From NCBI GenBank assembly GCA_022813625.1, contig JAKLMB010000013.1:496001-560000 (forward strand): 64,000 nucleotides of DNA. The letters are read 5' to 3'. Made by a program: the position numbers and the translations under genes. The first letter of the stretch is position 1; the number at the start of each line of letters is the position of its first letter. The notes below the pieces were generated by a model. It searched no databases, had not been told where the DNA came from, and worked only from the letters and a program-made list of their open reading frames with translations. The stretch comes from Aaosphaeria pasadenensis (Eukaryota > Ascomycota > Dothideomycetes > Pleosporales). Positions 1 through 10,347 of the stretch are shown here, one piece after another.

Positions 1-1335
1 GCAGACAAAGCAATCGAGCTCGACCCAAACAATGTAAAGGTATGTATGGGTGGACAACGGACATTGCTGTTCTTGTCCTTGATTGCAATAACTACTAGTG
101 ATGCACTCGCGGCTAACCACGCAATGTCTCAGGCATACTACCGTCGCGCGTCCGCCAACACCGCCATCCTGCACCACCGTGAAGCCATCCGCGATTGGAA
201 GCTCGTCGTCAAGAAGGCTCCAAACGATGCAATCGCAAAGCTCCGCCTCGCCGAGTGTGAGAAGATCGTCAAGCGGGATGCATTCCTCAAGGCCATCGAG
301 GTCGAGGATGCCCCGTCCGCAGCCGAGGGACTCGACATCGAAAACATGATCTTGGAACAAAACTACGACGGTGCCAAACTAGGAAGCGAAATGACCCTCG
401 AGTTCATTGAGGACATGATCGACCGCTTCAAGAACGGAAAGAAGCTCGCGAAGAAATATGTCTTCCAGATCCTCGTCTCCGTCATGGAACTGATTAAGAA
501 GGAGCCCACCATGGTGGAGGTCGACATCGAGGAGGGCGAGGAGATCACTGTCTGCGGAGACACCCACGGTCAATTCTTTGATCTCATGGAGATCTTCCGG
601 CTGGCCGGTAAGCCCTCGGAGAAGCACTTCTTCCTCTTCAACGGTGATTTTGTCGATCGTGGTTCGTGGTCGACTGAAATCGCACTCTTGCTCTATGCCT
701 ACAAGATGCTGTACCCTAACAAATTCTTCTTGAACCGCGGAAACCACGAGACGGACGACATGAACAGGATGTACGGCTTCGAGGGCGAGTGCCGCGCCAA
801 GTACACCGAGCGCGTCTTCAAGCTCTTCTCCGAATCGTTCTCTGCGCTCCCATTGGCGACATTGATTGGCAAGAAATACTTTGTGCTCCACGGTGGACTT
901 TTCTCGGATGACAAGATCACATTGGACGACGTGAGGAAGCTGGACCGCTTTAAGCAACGCCAACCCGGACAGGCGGGTCTGATGATGGAAATGCTCTGGA
1001 CCGACCCACAGACGGCACCCGGCCGAGGACCCTCGAAGCGTGGTGTTGGTCTCCAGTTCGGTCCCGACGTCACGAAGCGATTCTGCGAGAACAACAATCT
1101 CGAGGCTATCATCCGGTCGCACGAGGTGCGAATGGAGGGTTACGAGGTGGAACACGACGGCCGCTGCATTACTGTCTTCTCCGCGCCCCATTACTGCGAC
1201 AGCACGGGCAACAAGGGCGCTTTCATCAAGATCGGACCGGAGTACAAGCTCAACTTCACCAAGTTCGACGCAGTGCCCCATCCCAACATCAAGCCCATGG
1301 CATACGCTTCAAACGGACTTGCGGGGATGCTGTAA
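1..1335 (+). CDS. PPT1: Serine/threonine protein phosphatase 5 (Ppt1/PP5), 5' part missing
   Basis: Phosphoprotein phosphatase of the PP5 type: TPR repeats bind Hsp90 and a PPP-family catalytic domain dephosphorylates Ser/Thr. The window opens inside a TPR (ADKAIELDPNNVK). A 93-nt intron (40-132) follows and the frame resumes with AYYRRASANTAI, giving exon 2 at 133-1335. PPP motifs appear in order: GDTHGQ (556-573), GDFVDRG (643-663), GNHE (739-750), HGG (889-897), RSHE (1114-1125) and SAPHYCD (1180-1200), so all metal-binding signatures are intact. The last visible TPR joined to a PPP domain separates it from PP1, PP2A and PP2B. An AATAAA at 1485-1490 could serve 3'-end formation. The N-terminal TPRs lie outside the window. 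Confidence 0.95.
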   Translation, partial: ADKAIELDPNNVKVCMGGQRTLLFLSLIAITTSDALAANHAMSQAYYRRASANTAILHHREAIRDWKLVVKKAPNDAIAKLRLAECEKIVKRDAFLKAIEVEDAPSAAEGLDIENMILEQNYDGAKLGSEMTLEFIEDMIDRFKNGKKLAKKYVFQILVSVMELIKKEPTMVEVDIEEGEEITVCGDTHGQFFDLMEIFRLAGKPSEKHFFLFNGDFVDRGSWSTEIALLLYAYKMLYPNKFFLNRGNHETDDMNRMYGFEGECRAKYTERVFKLFSESFSALPLATLIGKKYFVLHGGLFSDDKITLDDVRKLDRFKQRQPGQAGLMMEMLWTDPQTAPGRGPSKRGVGLQFGPDVTKRFCENNNLEAIIRSHEVRMEGYEVEHDGRCITVFSAPHYCDSTGNKGAFIKIGPEYKLNFTKFDAVPHPNIKPMAYASNGLAGML

Positions 1336-2213
1336 GAAGATACCAATGCTTTATTCGGGATAGGGTGGGATAGGACGGGTTCGGATGATTTGGTCTGATC
1401 TACAGCGATGCATACTTTGGTGTTCATTGGCGCAAAGCATATCAAGAGTTTGGTGATGTTCGCTAGGTATTTGGAAATCTGATGAATAAATATTTGTTTG
1501 GGAGTAACGGGGTCGTGGGGGGAGGTCCGGACGTGTATATTATTAACTAGATGTTTCTTCGCTACCTACGATTTCCACCAGCCAGCGAGCCGCCGCGTCG
1601 TGGTTACGTTGCCTTACGTTAGACCTGTTCTCGAGATTTAGGGATTGAATCGAATCGAGATCAGACCAAATATACATGTATCAGATCACACCAATCGTTC
1701 CAACGCTCTGGCGTCGGCATTAACATCAGTTCCCTGCTTGAAATACCACCCTTACGACGAATAATAGCCATCAGAACATGATAAATGCAAAGCCAAGACC
1801 CCGACACAGGCATGAAATGCGCTGGTGGATGCACTTCTTTGTATTCCCCATGTACATACGCCGTCATACCTACAATGTCCCATCCATCCCCGCTACGAAA
1901 CCCATCCCGCCCCTAACCCCCATTCGGCAAAAGAACAACAACCCTGGCCAAACGGTTGCGCCATGCCAACATAATAACCATCACAATAACCAGATTCTTT
2001 CCCGTCTCACCGGGCGTCCATTCAATCGCGATTCGCATCCCATACCATACCCTACCCCACCACTCACACAACCCCACGCAATCGCCCAGCGAACAGTCGT
2101 CCTCCAATATCCTGTCTCTCTCTCTTTCACTCTCCTTCCCTATCCCGTCATCCATCAGCGATGTAATCTCCCACCCACCAAGGGAACAAACCAAAACAAC
2201 ACATACACACACA
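1336..2213. other. Intergenic region (PP5 3' end / promoter of next gene)
   Basis: No supported gene. It holds the 3' flank of PP5, with AATAAA at 1485-1490, and the upstream region of the gene starting at 2214. The last 300 bases are rich in C and A, with CACACA runs just before the ATG, as in many fungal 5' leaders. Open frames here have no protein-like character. Confidence 0.6.
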
Positions 2214-3610
2214 ATGTCACCATACCAACACCTCTTCTCCACCAACGCCGTCCTAAACGTCTGGCGCAACCTCCGCAGTAACAGCAGCGGCGGCGGCACC
2301 CGCGGCGACGCCAGCGACCTCCTCCTCACCTTCCAGTACCACCCAGACGACGTGCACGTGCGGCGCAATGCGGGGCGGTTCCCCGGCGACGTGAGCGGGA
2401 AGAGCGGCGCGGTCGTCGAGGCGAGCAACGAGGATGCGCAGGGGCGGTTGAGGAGCGAGGGCGTCGTCGCGGGAGCGGAGGTCGGGAGCAGGAGTATAGG
2501 GTTCGTGGTGCCGTGGAGGAGTATGCAGGCGCAGAAGAGGGAGTTAAGGGAGAAGGAGAAGGAGCTGGCGGAGGCGTTGGTGGTGTTGGCGGGGGAGGTC
2601 GCGTTTACTGGTATGTTGATCCCCGTTGCGCATGATTGATGTTGTTGTGTAATGGTGGATTGGGAATTGAGACTGACGAATATACAGACCTCTCCGAGTC
2701 CCTGCAAACTTCGCTATCAACGAACCCACTCATACAGATCCGACATCTATGCGCCGGCCTCTCGCGCCAGCTCTCGAAGATCGAACTCCAGATGGCGGAC
2801 AATGCGCCGTACTGCCGTGGGAAGAACCTCTACACGGGCGGGGAGATCGCGCGCAAGTTCCTGCCTCCGATACAGCTTCTCTTCAACCAGCGACCCGTCC
2901 CGCAGCGCATGATATTCGAGCTTCTCATGGAAGTCAAGGACTCAGTGTACGCGGGGATGGCGGACTGCGCGCCCGAGGTCCTGGAGTGGGAACTAAACAA
3001 CTTCACGACGTTCGAAGAGCTCGACGAACTCATCGTCCGCGCACTGCTTCCCCCGCCGCCATCACAGCGAAAGCAACGACGAGACGTCTCACCCTCCCCC
3101 TCCACCCTTCTCGAGGACTCCCACCCCGACAAGGAAACCAAGCACCAAGGCGACGAGGAGGACATCACACCCAACACATCCCGCCCCCGTCGGCGCCTCC
3201 TCCTCACGCCCCTCACACCTACCTTCACGCCCACCCCGCCAACATCCTGGCTCCTCTCCGACCCGGACGAAGCCCTCTACGCCCTCGAATCCCTCGAAGC
3301 CACCTCCGCCGCCATGCTCGCCCTCCCCGTCCCAACATCCGACTTCCTCGCCAAATCCATCCTGACTCTCCGCCGGCTCCTGCCCCGCCGCACGCTCGCG
3401 GACGCGGCGGCACGGAGGAAGAAGAGGAAGGGCAGGTGTGGCGAGTACGCGCGGTGCATGAAGTGGGCGGGTGCGCAGTGGAGGGCGGAGGGGGGGTGCG
3501 GGAGGGGTTGTAGGGATGAGGATGAGGTTGGGGAGGAGGGGCTGCCGAGTTGGCATCGGGGCAGTAGGCACTTTGAGAAGGTGGGGGAGTTTGTTTTGAC
3601 GGGTGGGTGA
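2214..3610 (+). CDS. Conserved-looking protein of unknown function
   Basis: Two exons, 2214-2610 and 2688-3610, join in phase across a 77-nt intron (gtatgt...atacag) to give 439 residues. The ATG has A at -3. I do not recognise a domain. The N-terminal third has a charged helical stretch (residues about 95-130, KRELREKEKELAEAL). The core after the intron (about 135-245; RHLCAGLSRQ, YTGGEIARKF, ELLMEVKDSV) is helix-rich and globular-looking and is the likely conserved domain. The last 190 residues are Pro/Ser/Arg-rich, with a basic RRKKRKGR patch and clustered Cys near the C terminus. Exon 1 is strongly GC-rich. The gene is convergent with Mid1. The last 60 residues could be mis-modelled. Confidence 0.7.
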
Positions 3611-4153
3611 TGGTGATGAAGAAGAAGATCGTGTAAACCGCTTTTTGGCACTGAACTTGCGGGTGGAAGCAAGTTCGCACATGTTGATCTCGTTTTGTAA
3701 TTTTCTTTTGTTTAGATACCCTGGGTTCGGCTTCCCCTTTTCATATATCTTCTTGTTGATTTTATCTTTCTATCTTTACCTTTTTCTTTTCATTCGTAGC
3801 AGTGCTGTAAGAGGGGGAAGATAGATGGGAAAGAAGCAGTGGTCTATTCTGAATTCTTCAAATGGAACATATATCCCTTCTTCTTTGTTAGGATCTTGAA
3901 CTGTTTCCTATGAATTGAAGTTGTTCATACCGAAGGTTCTGTATGAATCTATTTCCATTGCTTTTAAATTCTCGTTGATATGTAACATGTCGTCAGGAGG
4001 TCGCTCTACGATATCTGATATCCCTGCCCCCTGGATGTATTGATGCATATACAACACCATAAAAAGCCCCCAACGCCAGAAAATGCCCAACGCGACGTTG
4101 CCAACACGATAACCATCGCCATAAAATGCCATCAATACCATCGCTCAAAACCA
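3611..4153. other. Intergenic 3' flank between convergent genes
   Basis: This stretch lies between the stop codons of two convergent genes. It is T-rich after 3690, with long pyrimidine tracts, as expected for 3' UTR sequence. No gene or structured element is seen. Confidence 0.6.
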
Positions 4154-6171
4154 TCACAACCCCAACCAAACTCCCACAACCACCACCACCCCCATCATCC
4201 ACCACCCTTTCCCCCTCACCCTCCCCGCAGCACTCCTCCTCAAATTCAAACTCCTAATCGCACCCGGAAAATTACACACAATCTCCGTATCCGTATTATC
4301 CTGGCGTCTCCCATACGCCAGACTCCTCGCCGGCTCAATCGGACACGCAAACTGCAGCTGCGCCGGACAACTCCTCACAAGCGCAAAGCACAGATCCTCA
4401 CACGGCAGAATCTCCTTATGCGGACCCGGCTGGATCTCCTCGTCTATAAACGCATGTCTGCTCTTCGCGAACGCCGCTCTCTCGCCTATCGTCGCGTTGA
4501 AGTCGGGCGACGAGCGGTTGAGCGCGAAGGTGGAGGAAACGAAGTCCGATGGCGGGGGCGACCCGTCGAGGAAGGGGGAGTTCACGTTGCGCATTTGTAA
4601 GGCGTCGCCTTTTGCGGACCAGTCTTCGCAGCGGGGGATGAGCGCCGTGCAGAGCCAGTCTTTGTAGTCGGCTGCGCAGTCTGTGCAGTTGCGCGCGAGG
4701 GAGTATTGGGCTGAGCCGGTGGTCTCGCAGGCGATTTGGGAGAGGGACTTTGTGAAGTTGGTGTAGTAGGCGGAGGCTTTGGCGTCGTAGATGGAGATTA
4801 GGGCGGCGTCGTCGGATTTGAATTTCCGGGAGGAGGGGACGGCGTAGGCGGTGTTGGTGCAGAAGGGGAGGTCGAAGATTACTTGGCAGGAGTCGTCTGG
4901 GGGGAGGTTTAGTGGATGATATGGAGGGAGGGGGGGATTGGGGAAATACCTTTCTTGGTGGTGAAAATGAATTGCTGCCATACTCTGCCGCCTGCTCCCA
5001 GGGGCGCGGTCGCGGAGAAGTCGAGGTTGCTCGTCGTCATGTCGGTGTCGACGACGAGGTAGCCCCTGTAGCTCGTGTCGGCGGTGAGGTTTTGGACGTG
5101 GAACAGGGCCTTGGGCGACCCGCCGCCGAACTTGGTCGTGATGCGGTTGTCGACGGTGTAGTTGTTAGAGGTGTTGAAGACGGATTTCAAACCGCACACC
5201 GAGCGTTCCAGTCCTCGTGCGCCCCATTCCGTGTCGTTGAAGGCGAACATGGTGAACGGGGAGTCGGTCAGGCCTCTCCACGCGTCGATGGTGTCCGAGT
5301 CGTTCTTGCTCGTGAGGTTCTTCGAGACGAAGAGTGCGGAGTCGCTGTCTGTGTCGATGAGGAAGAGAAACGTCTCGTTCTGGTTGTAGCTGTGGTAGAA
5401 CCCTTTCGTGCTCGCCGCAACCTCGAACTGCCAACCGCCCTGCCATCCCTCCGTGAGATTCGGCGCGGACACTCCAATGTACACATTGTTGGTCGTAGAA
5501 ATAGACAGATTCGCATAGCCTCCCACAAGAGGGATCGCCTTCCCACCCACAAGACCCTCCTCTTTCCCAGGGCCAGGCTGCTGGTTCCGATCCGAAGCAG
5601 AAACATACAGGCTCAGCTGCGGCGGATCCTCGAACCTCAATCGCGTCGTAGCATCAGGCTGGCGACACGAGCTCACAGAAACGAACACCTGGTTGCGATT
5701 TTGTCGTCTCTCCAACCCCTCCTCCTCTTCATCCTCTTCGTCGTCCACCTCCTCTCCCTCCGACCCATTAACCCCCCGCCGTTCCTCCTCGACCCCGACA
5801 TTCCTCCTCCTCTTCGCCGCGGTACCCCTCTCAAGAACAAAATGCGTCACCCTCCCCGCCAGGGTCTCCACCTCCCTGACCTTCCCATCCTCAAGCCCCT
5901 CCACCCCCTCCACCGCCCTCCCCGTCAAACTCCGATCGAAATACTTGAAATCACCCACATACCCCTCATCCGCATCCGCATCCCCCTCCTCTTCTTCCCC
6001 GCGCCTCAGGAATTCTAACCCAACAAGTGAGTCTCCAGGCGGGGAGTGTAGTTCCGCAGCGTCGGCGAAGTTGGTCGGCGTGAAGAGCCAGTACGCGATC
6101 ACGAGGAGCGCGTTCACGAGGACGAAGGCGAGGAGGCGGGATTGCAGGCGTGAGAGGCGGCGGAGGGACAT
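4154..6171 (-). CDS. MID1: Stretch-activated calcium channel subunit Mid1
   Basis: Regulatory subunit that works with the Cch1 channel in high-affinity Ca2+ influx at the plasma membrane, needed under mating, ER and cell-wall stress. Exons 6171-4950 and 4896-4154 (53-nt intron) give 654 residues, a usual length for the family. The start is an ATG followed at once by a hydrophobic signal/anchor helix (about residues 12-30). The middle has many N-glycosylation sequons (NLS, NVT, NET and NDS types). The C-terminal third is the Cys-rich Mid1 signature: CQVIFDLPFC, CTDCAADYKDWLCTALIPRC, CEDLCFALVRSCP. It ends in a hydrophobic tail. An acidic/Arg-rich linker at about residues 55-165 is low complexity. 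Confidence 0.9.
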
Positions 6172-7060
6172 GCTGGTGTCTAGACTCTGTGGTATGGGTG
6201 GTTGTAGGACGGACGGAGGTCCGGGGTTAGCTGGCGCGGCGGTGCGCGCGCAGCTTTTACTGTGGTGATGCGAGGTCGTGAGTGGGAAAGTGTGTGTGTA
6301 TGACTTCGAGGGAGTGAATTATTAGGAGGGGTGTTGTGTGGTTTGGTTTGGTTTTGTTGTGAGATGTGTGGATAGTAAGAAGTTGGGTAGGTATGTCGTC
6401 GGGAGTTATGCGGAGGTGCTGAGAGTTCGCCCGCCGCATGCACATGTGGATTTCTATGGGGCGCGGGAGGCTTGCCAAGAGTGGATGCAGGTCCCTTGCT
6501 ATGTTCGTTTCAGGTTCGCCCGGAGATGCCGAGTTGCGCTATTGATTTCATGGTGAGACTGAGCACGAGGTAGATGTTTTGATGGTGTTTTGTGGGAATT
6601 TTTATTTTATTTTGGGAATGATGGTGGTTTCAATGGATGAGGAGGATGGGGTTTGGGGACGATGGTTTGGACTTGGTCGGGATGGGATAGTGGGTTTGAT
6701 GGTCGATTAGGACATGTATGGTCGCTTATGATATAGATGTATGATGCGAATTGGAGATACAGGCAAACAATAAGTATGCCTTGAAAAAAGTTGAAGATTT
6801 ATGGGTTTGAAGGGGTCGTTGAGCGCTCTTGATTAACTACAGTGGCTTCATATGTGGATGCATACTTGGACCCTGGACTAAGCTACATGTCCATATGTCT
6901 GTCTGTTTAAGCGTACTTGTGATTTGTACCTTTGCTTTCTAGAAATTGAGGCTCAGCTCCGTACCATCTTTATATATGCATACGAAATTTCAATGTACCA
7001 TTCTTCCCCAGCTCTTCATAGAGATCCTCTAACTAGATCTACATCAAAACCCAAATCCCA
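6172..7060. other. Intergenic: Mid1 promoter and 3' flank of the MFS gene
   Basis: On the minus strand this is the upstream region of Mid1 and the 3' flank of the MFS gene. It is T/G-rich on the plus strand with runs such as ttttgttgtg. No convincing coding frame or RNA gene is seen. Confidence 0.6.
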
Positions 7061-8708
7061 TCACTCACCCCCCTCCCTCGCCCTCGCCTTTTCCCTCCTA
7101 AGCTCCGGCCCCCATCTCACAACCAGCACCAGCAGTGGACACAGCGCAAGCCAAAGCCCACCACACAGCGTGAACGCCCACCCCATTCCGATCCTCCTCA
7201 CCAACGGCACGACCGCCGCCGTCGCCCCGCCCCCAAGCCAACACCTCGTCATATTACTAGCCGCGACCGCGGTGGCCGGCTTCTCAGGATAGATATCAAC
7301 AACAAGCGTCATGAGAATCGTGAACGCGCCCGTGCAGCAAAACCCGACGACGAACAGCAGGACCAGCGGGCCGGCGAGATGCGTCGGGTACCGCATGACC
7401 CAGCCGAACGCGACGATGGCGAGGGCCCCGAGCACGATGAGCGGGATTGCGATTTCGAGGCGCGCGGCCTCGATGGGGAACGTCGTCAGCGTGCGGATGC
7501 GGCGGGTATCTGAGGTGTCGAGGCCCTGCTTGCGGGCGTGCCGCTGGAAATTGATGTCCATGAGGCGGCCGCCGATGAGGGCGGCCATTGTGCCGCCGAC
7601 GCCGGAGGGGAGGTAGCAGAGGCCGATGTGCAGAGAGTTGAAGCCGTATTTGGACTCGAATTGCGAGGGGATGATGGCCATGAAGGCGTAGAAGCCGGCG
7701 AACATTATGGCGGAGGAGAGGAGCAGGAGGGAGGCGTCTTTGGAGAAGATGAGGAGGAGGGCTTTGAAGGGGTTAGGGAAGCGGAGGCGGTGGGATGGGA
7801 TCGGTGGGCTTAAGGTGGATCTGTTGGAGGCAATGCGTTTGGTGATTATGGGGTCGAGGAGGCATTGATTCCATTTTGAGGGAGGGCGTCGTGATCCATT
7901 GCCAACTACCGCTCTGCAGGACTCGGGGAAGAAGAGAACAATGGGGATGAGGTACACGAAGGCGAATATCGCGAGGAACCAGAAGATAGATCGCCACCCC
8001 AGATACTGCGTTAGTAGTCCACCAATTACGGGTCCAATCCTGTATTCTCCGTTAGTATCAAGACTCAAACATCATAAGAATAGACATACGTTGGTCCCAG
8101 AAGCCCACCAGCATTCGCCCAACCCATCCACTTCCCCCTCTCAAACGACATCGCGAAATCAGCAACGACCGCATTCGCAAGTGCAACGGTCCCACTGCTT
8201 CCAGAGCTCTGCACGCAACGCAAGACAAGAAGTGCGGCGTAGTCCCCTTGCAACGCGAGACCGACGTCTGCGGCGATGTACACAATGAAACATATTAGAT
8301 ATGCTGGCCTCCGACCCTCTGCATCGGAAAATGCGCCGATGAATGCAGGCGCCAGGCCTTGGAATATCTATGGGAACAATTAGACGATGACATTTTTGTA
8401 CGATGTAGTTAGTGTGGACTTACCATGAAAGTCGTAATAGTGACATTGATCGCCGAATCGGTGACATGCAACTCCTCTGCCAAAGGACTAAGCGCCGGAT
8501 AGTAGATCGTCGAGGAAATGGGGGAGAACAGTGATGCAAATGTCAGGATGAATGTCATAAACCGCTTCTCGTGAATCGTAAATATGGTGTATGGAATCTC
8601 GGCCTCGACATCCGTGAGAGTAGGTGGTTCTGGTTCTTCTGGTACATCTTTCTCTTCTGATTTCGCCTGTGCTGGTTGGCTCGTTGAAGCTACTTCATCG
8701 CGAGGCAT
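7061..8708 (-). CDS. MFS transporter, DHA1 (drug:H+ antiporter-1) type
   Basis: Plasma-membrane proton antiporter-like protein of the Qdr/Dtr/Flr type, probably exporting small organic compounds; the substrate cannot be read from sequence. Exons 8708-8424, 8367-8090 and 8039-7061 join in phase to give 513 residues and 12 likely membrane helices. The frame extends upstream of 8708, but the first in-frame ATG is at 8708 (MPRDEVASTSQ), so I start there. Family marks include YYPALSPLAEELHV in the first helix region, FSDAEGRRPAYL (the loop 2-3 signature), GKWMGWANAGGLLGP and IGPVIGGLLTQYLGWRSIFWF (antiporter motif C region). An acidic cytosolic N terminus precedes helix 1. It is tandem, same strand, with the DUF7053 gene. 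Confidence 0.9.
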
Positions 8709-9270
8709 TGTCCGACTCTGTCGTAGAGTCGGATCGTTCGGGCTGGTAGTTGAGACTATATTCAGCCGCAACAGCGTTTTCCTGTGAACTCAAAAGTCTC
8801 CGTGTATGCCCTCATGTTGTTTGAAGGGAGACGTTCTGAACTCAAGAGACGGGATTGCGTGATCTACAATGCATGTGCCTCATGTAGGAGACGACAGCTG
8901 CGGCGTTCGCTACGAACTTTAGGACGCCTCGGCTGGAGATACCTTAGCTCCGGGCATACCAATTCACACCTGACGCGTGATCACGTGGGCGTTTCAGACA
9001 TTACATGGTACGAGATTTACGACAAAAGAATCTTCAAATTCAATCAATGTATAGTGGTGACTCCGCGAGATGAGAGAGAAATCTAGCTATACTTTTAGAA
9101 AATCGCTTTGCGCCACTGTGCTACCGTAATACATGCAGGTCCAACAACCAGAAATCGAGCACGGGTATCAACCGCCAGACGCAAAAGGGAAATGAATGAC
9201 TTGAAATGGGAGAAATAGGAGAGAAAAGCGATATAAACAATGAAGAAGACATAAGATTCGTGAAATCATC
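8709..9270. other. Intergenic: promoter of the MFS gene
   Basis: Upstream region of the MFS gene and 3' flank of the DUF7053-type gene. It contains adjacent palindromes ACGCGT (8973-8978) and CACGTG (8982-8987), about 265-280 bp before the MFS start codon. CACGTG is an E-box of the kind bound by bHLH factors. No coding frame is supported. Confidence 0.5.
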
Positions 9271-10347
9271 TCATCCTGGCAACTCGGCCCTGAACGCCGT
9301 TCGGTCCTTGGGTGGTACTGGCGGTCCTTCAGCCGGCAATTCAACTGGTAGGTTTGTGGCATATGAAGTGGGGAAGACAGGCGCCGAAGGACTCCTGCTG
9401 TGAACCTTATCCTGTTGGATTGTTTCTGTCCATTGGGCGTTCGGATCGTATCGTTTCGACGTTAAGAGTTCTGGGCCGGAAGACATGCGGTTCGGTGTGG
9501 CAAGGCTTTTTGGTTCGAGATAGGTTGGTGGTGATCTTGATAGGAAAGAGCCTTGGCTCGTCAGGGTCGAGGCAAATGATAGCCCAGGACTATCAGGAGG
9601 AGGCGAACTGTTGGATTCTTTCCTCATGTGGGCGTCGCTCTTGTATCCTGGCGGCGGCGCGATGAAGATGTCGCCTACACCCATTCGCTCAGAGGGATCA
9701 ATCGTCTTGAGTCCCTTCAGCCTTTCGTTTGCAATCCTAGCCTCAATGGCGTGGGCCTTTTCTACCAATCGATCGACGAGCTTGGAGTGGGATTCCTTGA
9801 AGGTCTTCTTGACGAACGAGAGCATCATGATGTTGCACTTCATCTTGACATCTTCTCGGATGTAAAGGCCTTCAGATGGGATACCGAGACCGAGTTCAAC
9901 GGGTTGCTTCGGCTCCCCTGGTAGTTGGCCGCCGACACTCCACTTCGCACGGATATCGAGACCTAGGGGCGCATACACATGTGTTTGCAAACCCTCGGGC
10001 AGGTTATGAAAGCACGCATGGTAAGAGACTGAACCTGAAGCGAGACCACCGGGTAGATAGGCGACCTTGTCTGTTGGTATTGATCAGTATACATTGATGA
10101 GATATGCGACAGTGACGAAGTACTAGACTTCCCGTGGGCGTGAGAATAGCCTACCTTTGATTGTATACCAGGTCGCATAGTATTCTTCCGTTGGCGCATT
10201 GCTTGGTGGCCTGCATTGGAATCGCTCGATGACCAGAGGATTCAGGTCGATCATTTCCCCATGACTGTGGTATGTATCTACTACACTCTGGCGCGTGACA
10301 CCCGCCGGTAAGGGTGTGATGGTTGTGAAGACACTCGTCTTTGACAT
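9271..10347 (-). CDS. DUF7053-type fungal protein
   Basis: Exons 10347-10155 and 10070-9271 (84-nt intron) give 330 residues. The ATG sits at the natural N terminus MSKTSVFTTITPLP. Residues 1-190 match my memory of the fungal DUF7053 domain: HGEMIDLNPLVIERF, DKVAYLPGGLASGSVSY, GLQTHVYAPLGLDIRAKW, ELGLGIPSEGLYIREDV. This domain resembles lipid-binding START/SRPBCC folds, which is an inference. A basic helix (VKKTFKESHSKLVDRLVEKAHAIE) ends the domain. The C-terminal third is Pro/Ser-rich and disordered, with PPP runs that could bind SH3 or WW domains. The biological role of the family is not established to my knowledge. The gene has a long pyrimidine/purine-biased upstream region. Confidence 0.85.

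Noticed and set aside
379..1281. 300-codon open frame antisense to PP5
   Set aside because: It mirrors the codon pattern of a strongly conserved phosphatase exon on the other strand; GC-biased third positions leave the antisense frame open.
4912..6018. 368-codon plus-strand frame opposite Mid1
   Set aside because: Arg/Pro/His-rich antisense shadow of the Mid1 coding exon, with no domain.
8708..8771. Extended N terminus of the MFS transporter
   Set aside because: The codon at 8771 is TTG; the ATG at 8708 is the first real start in the frame.
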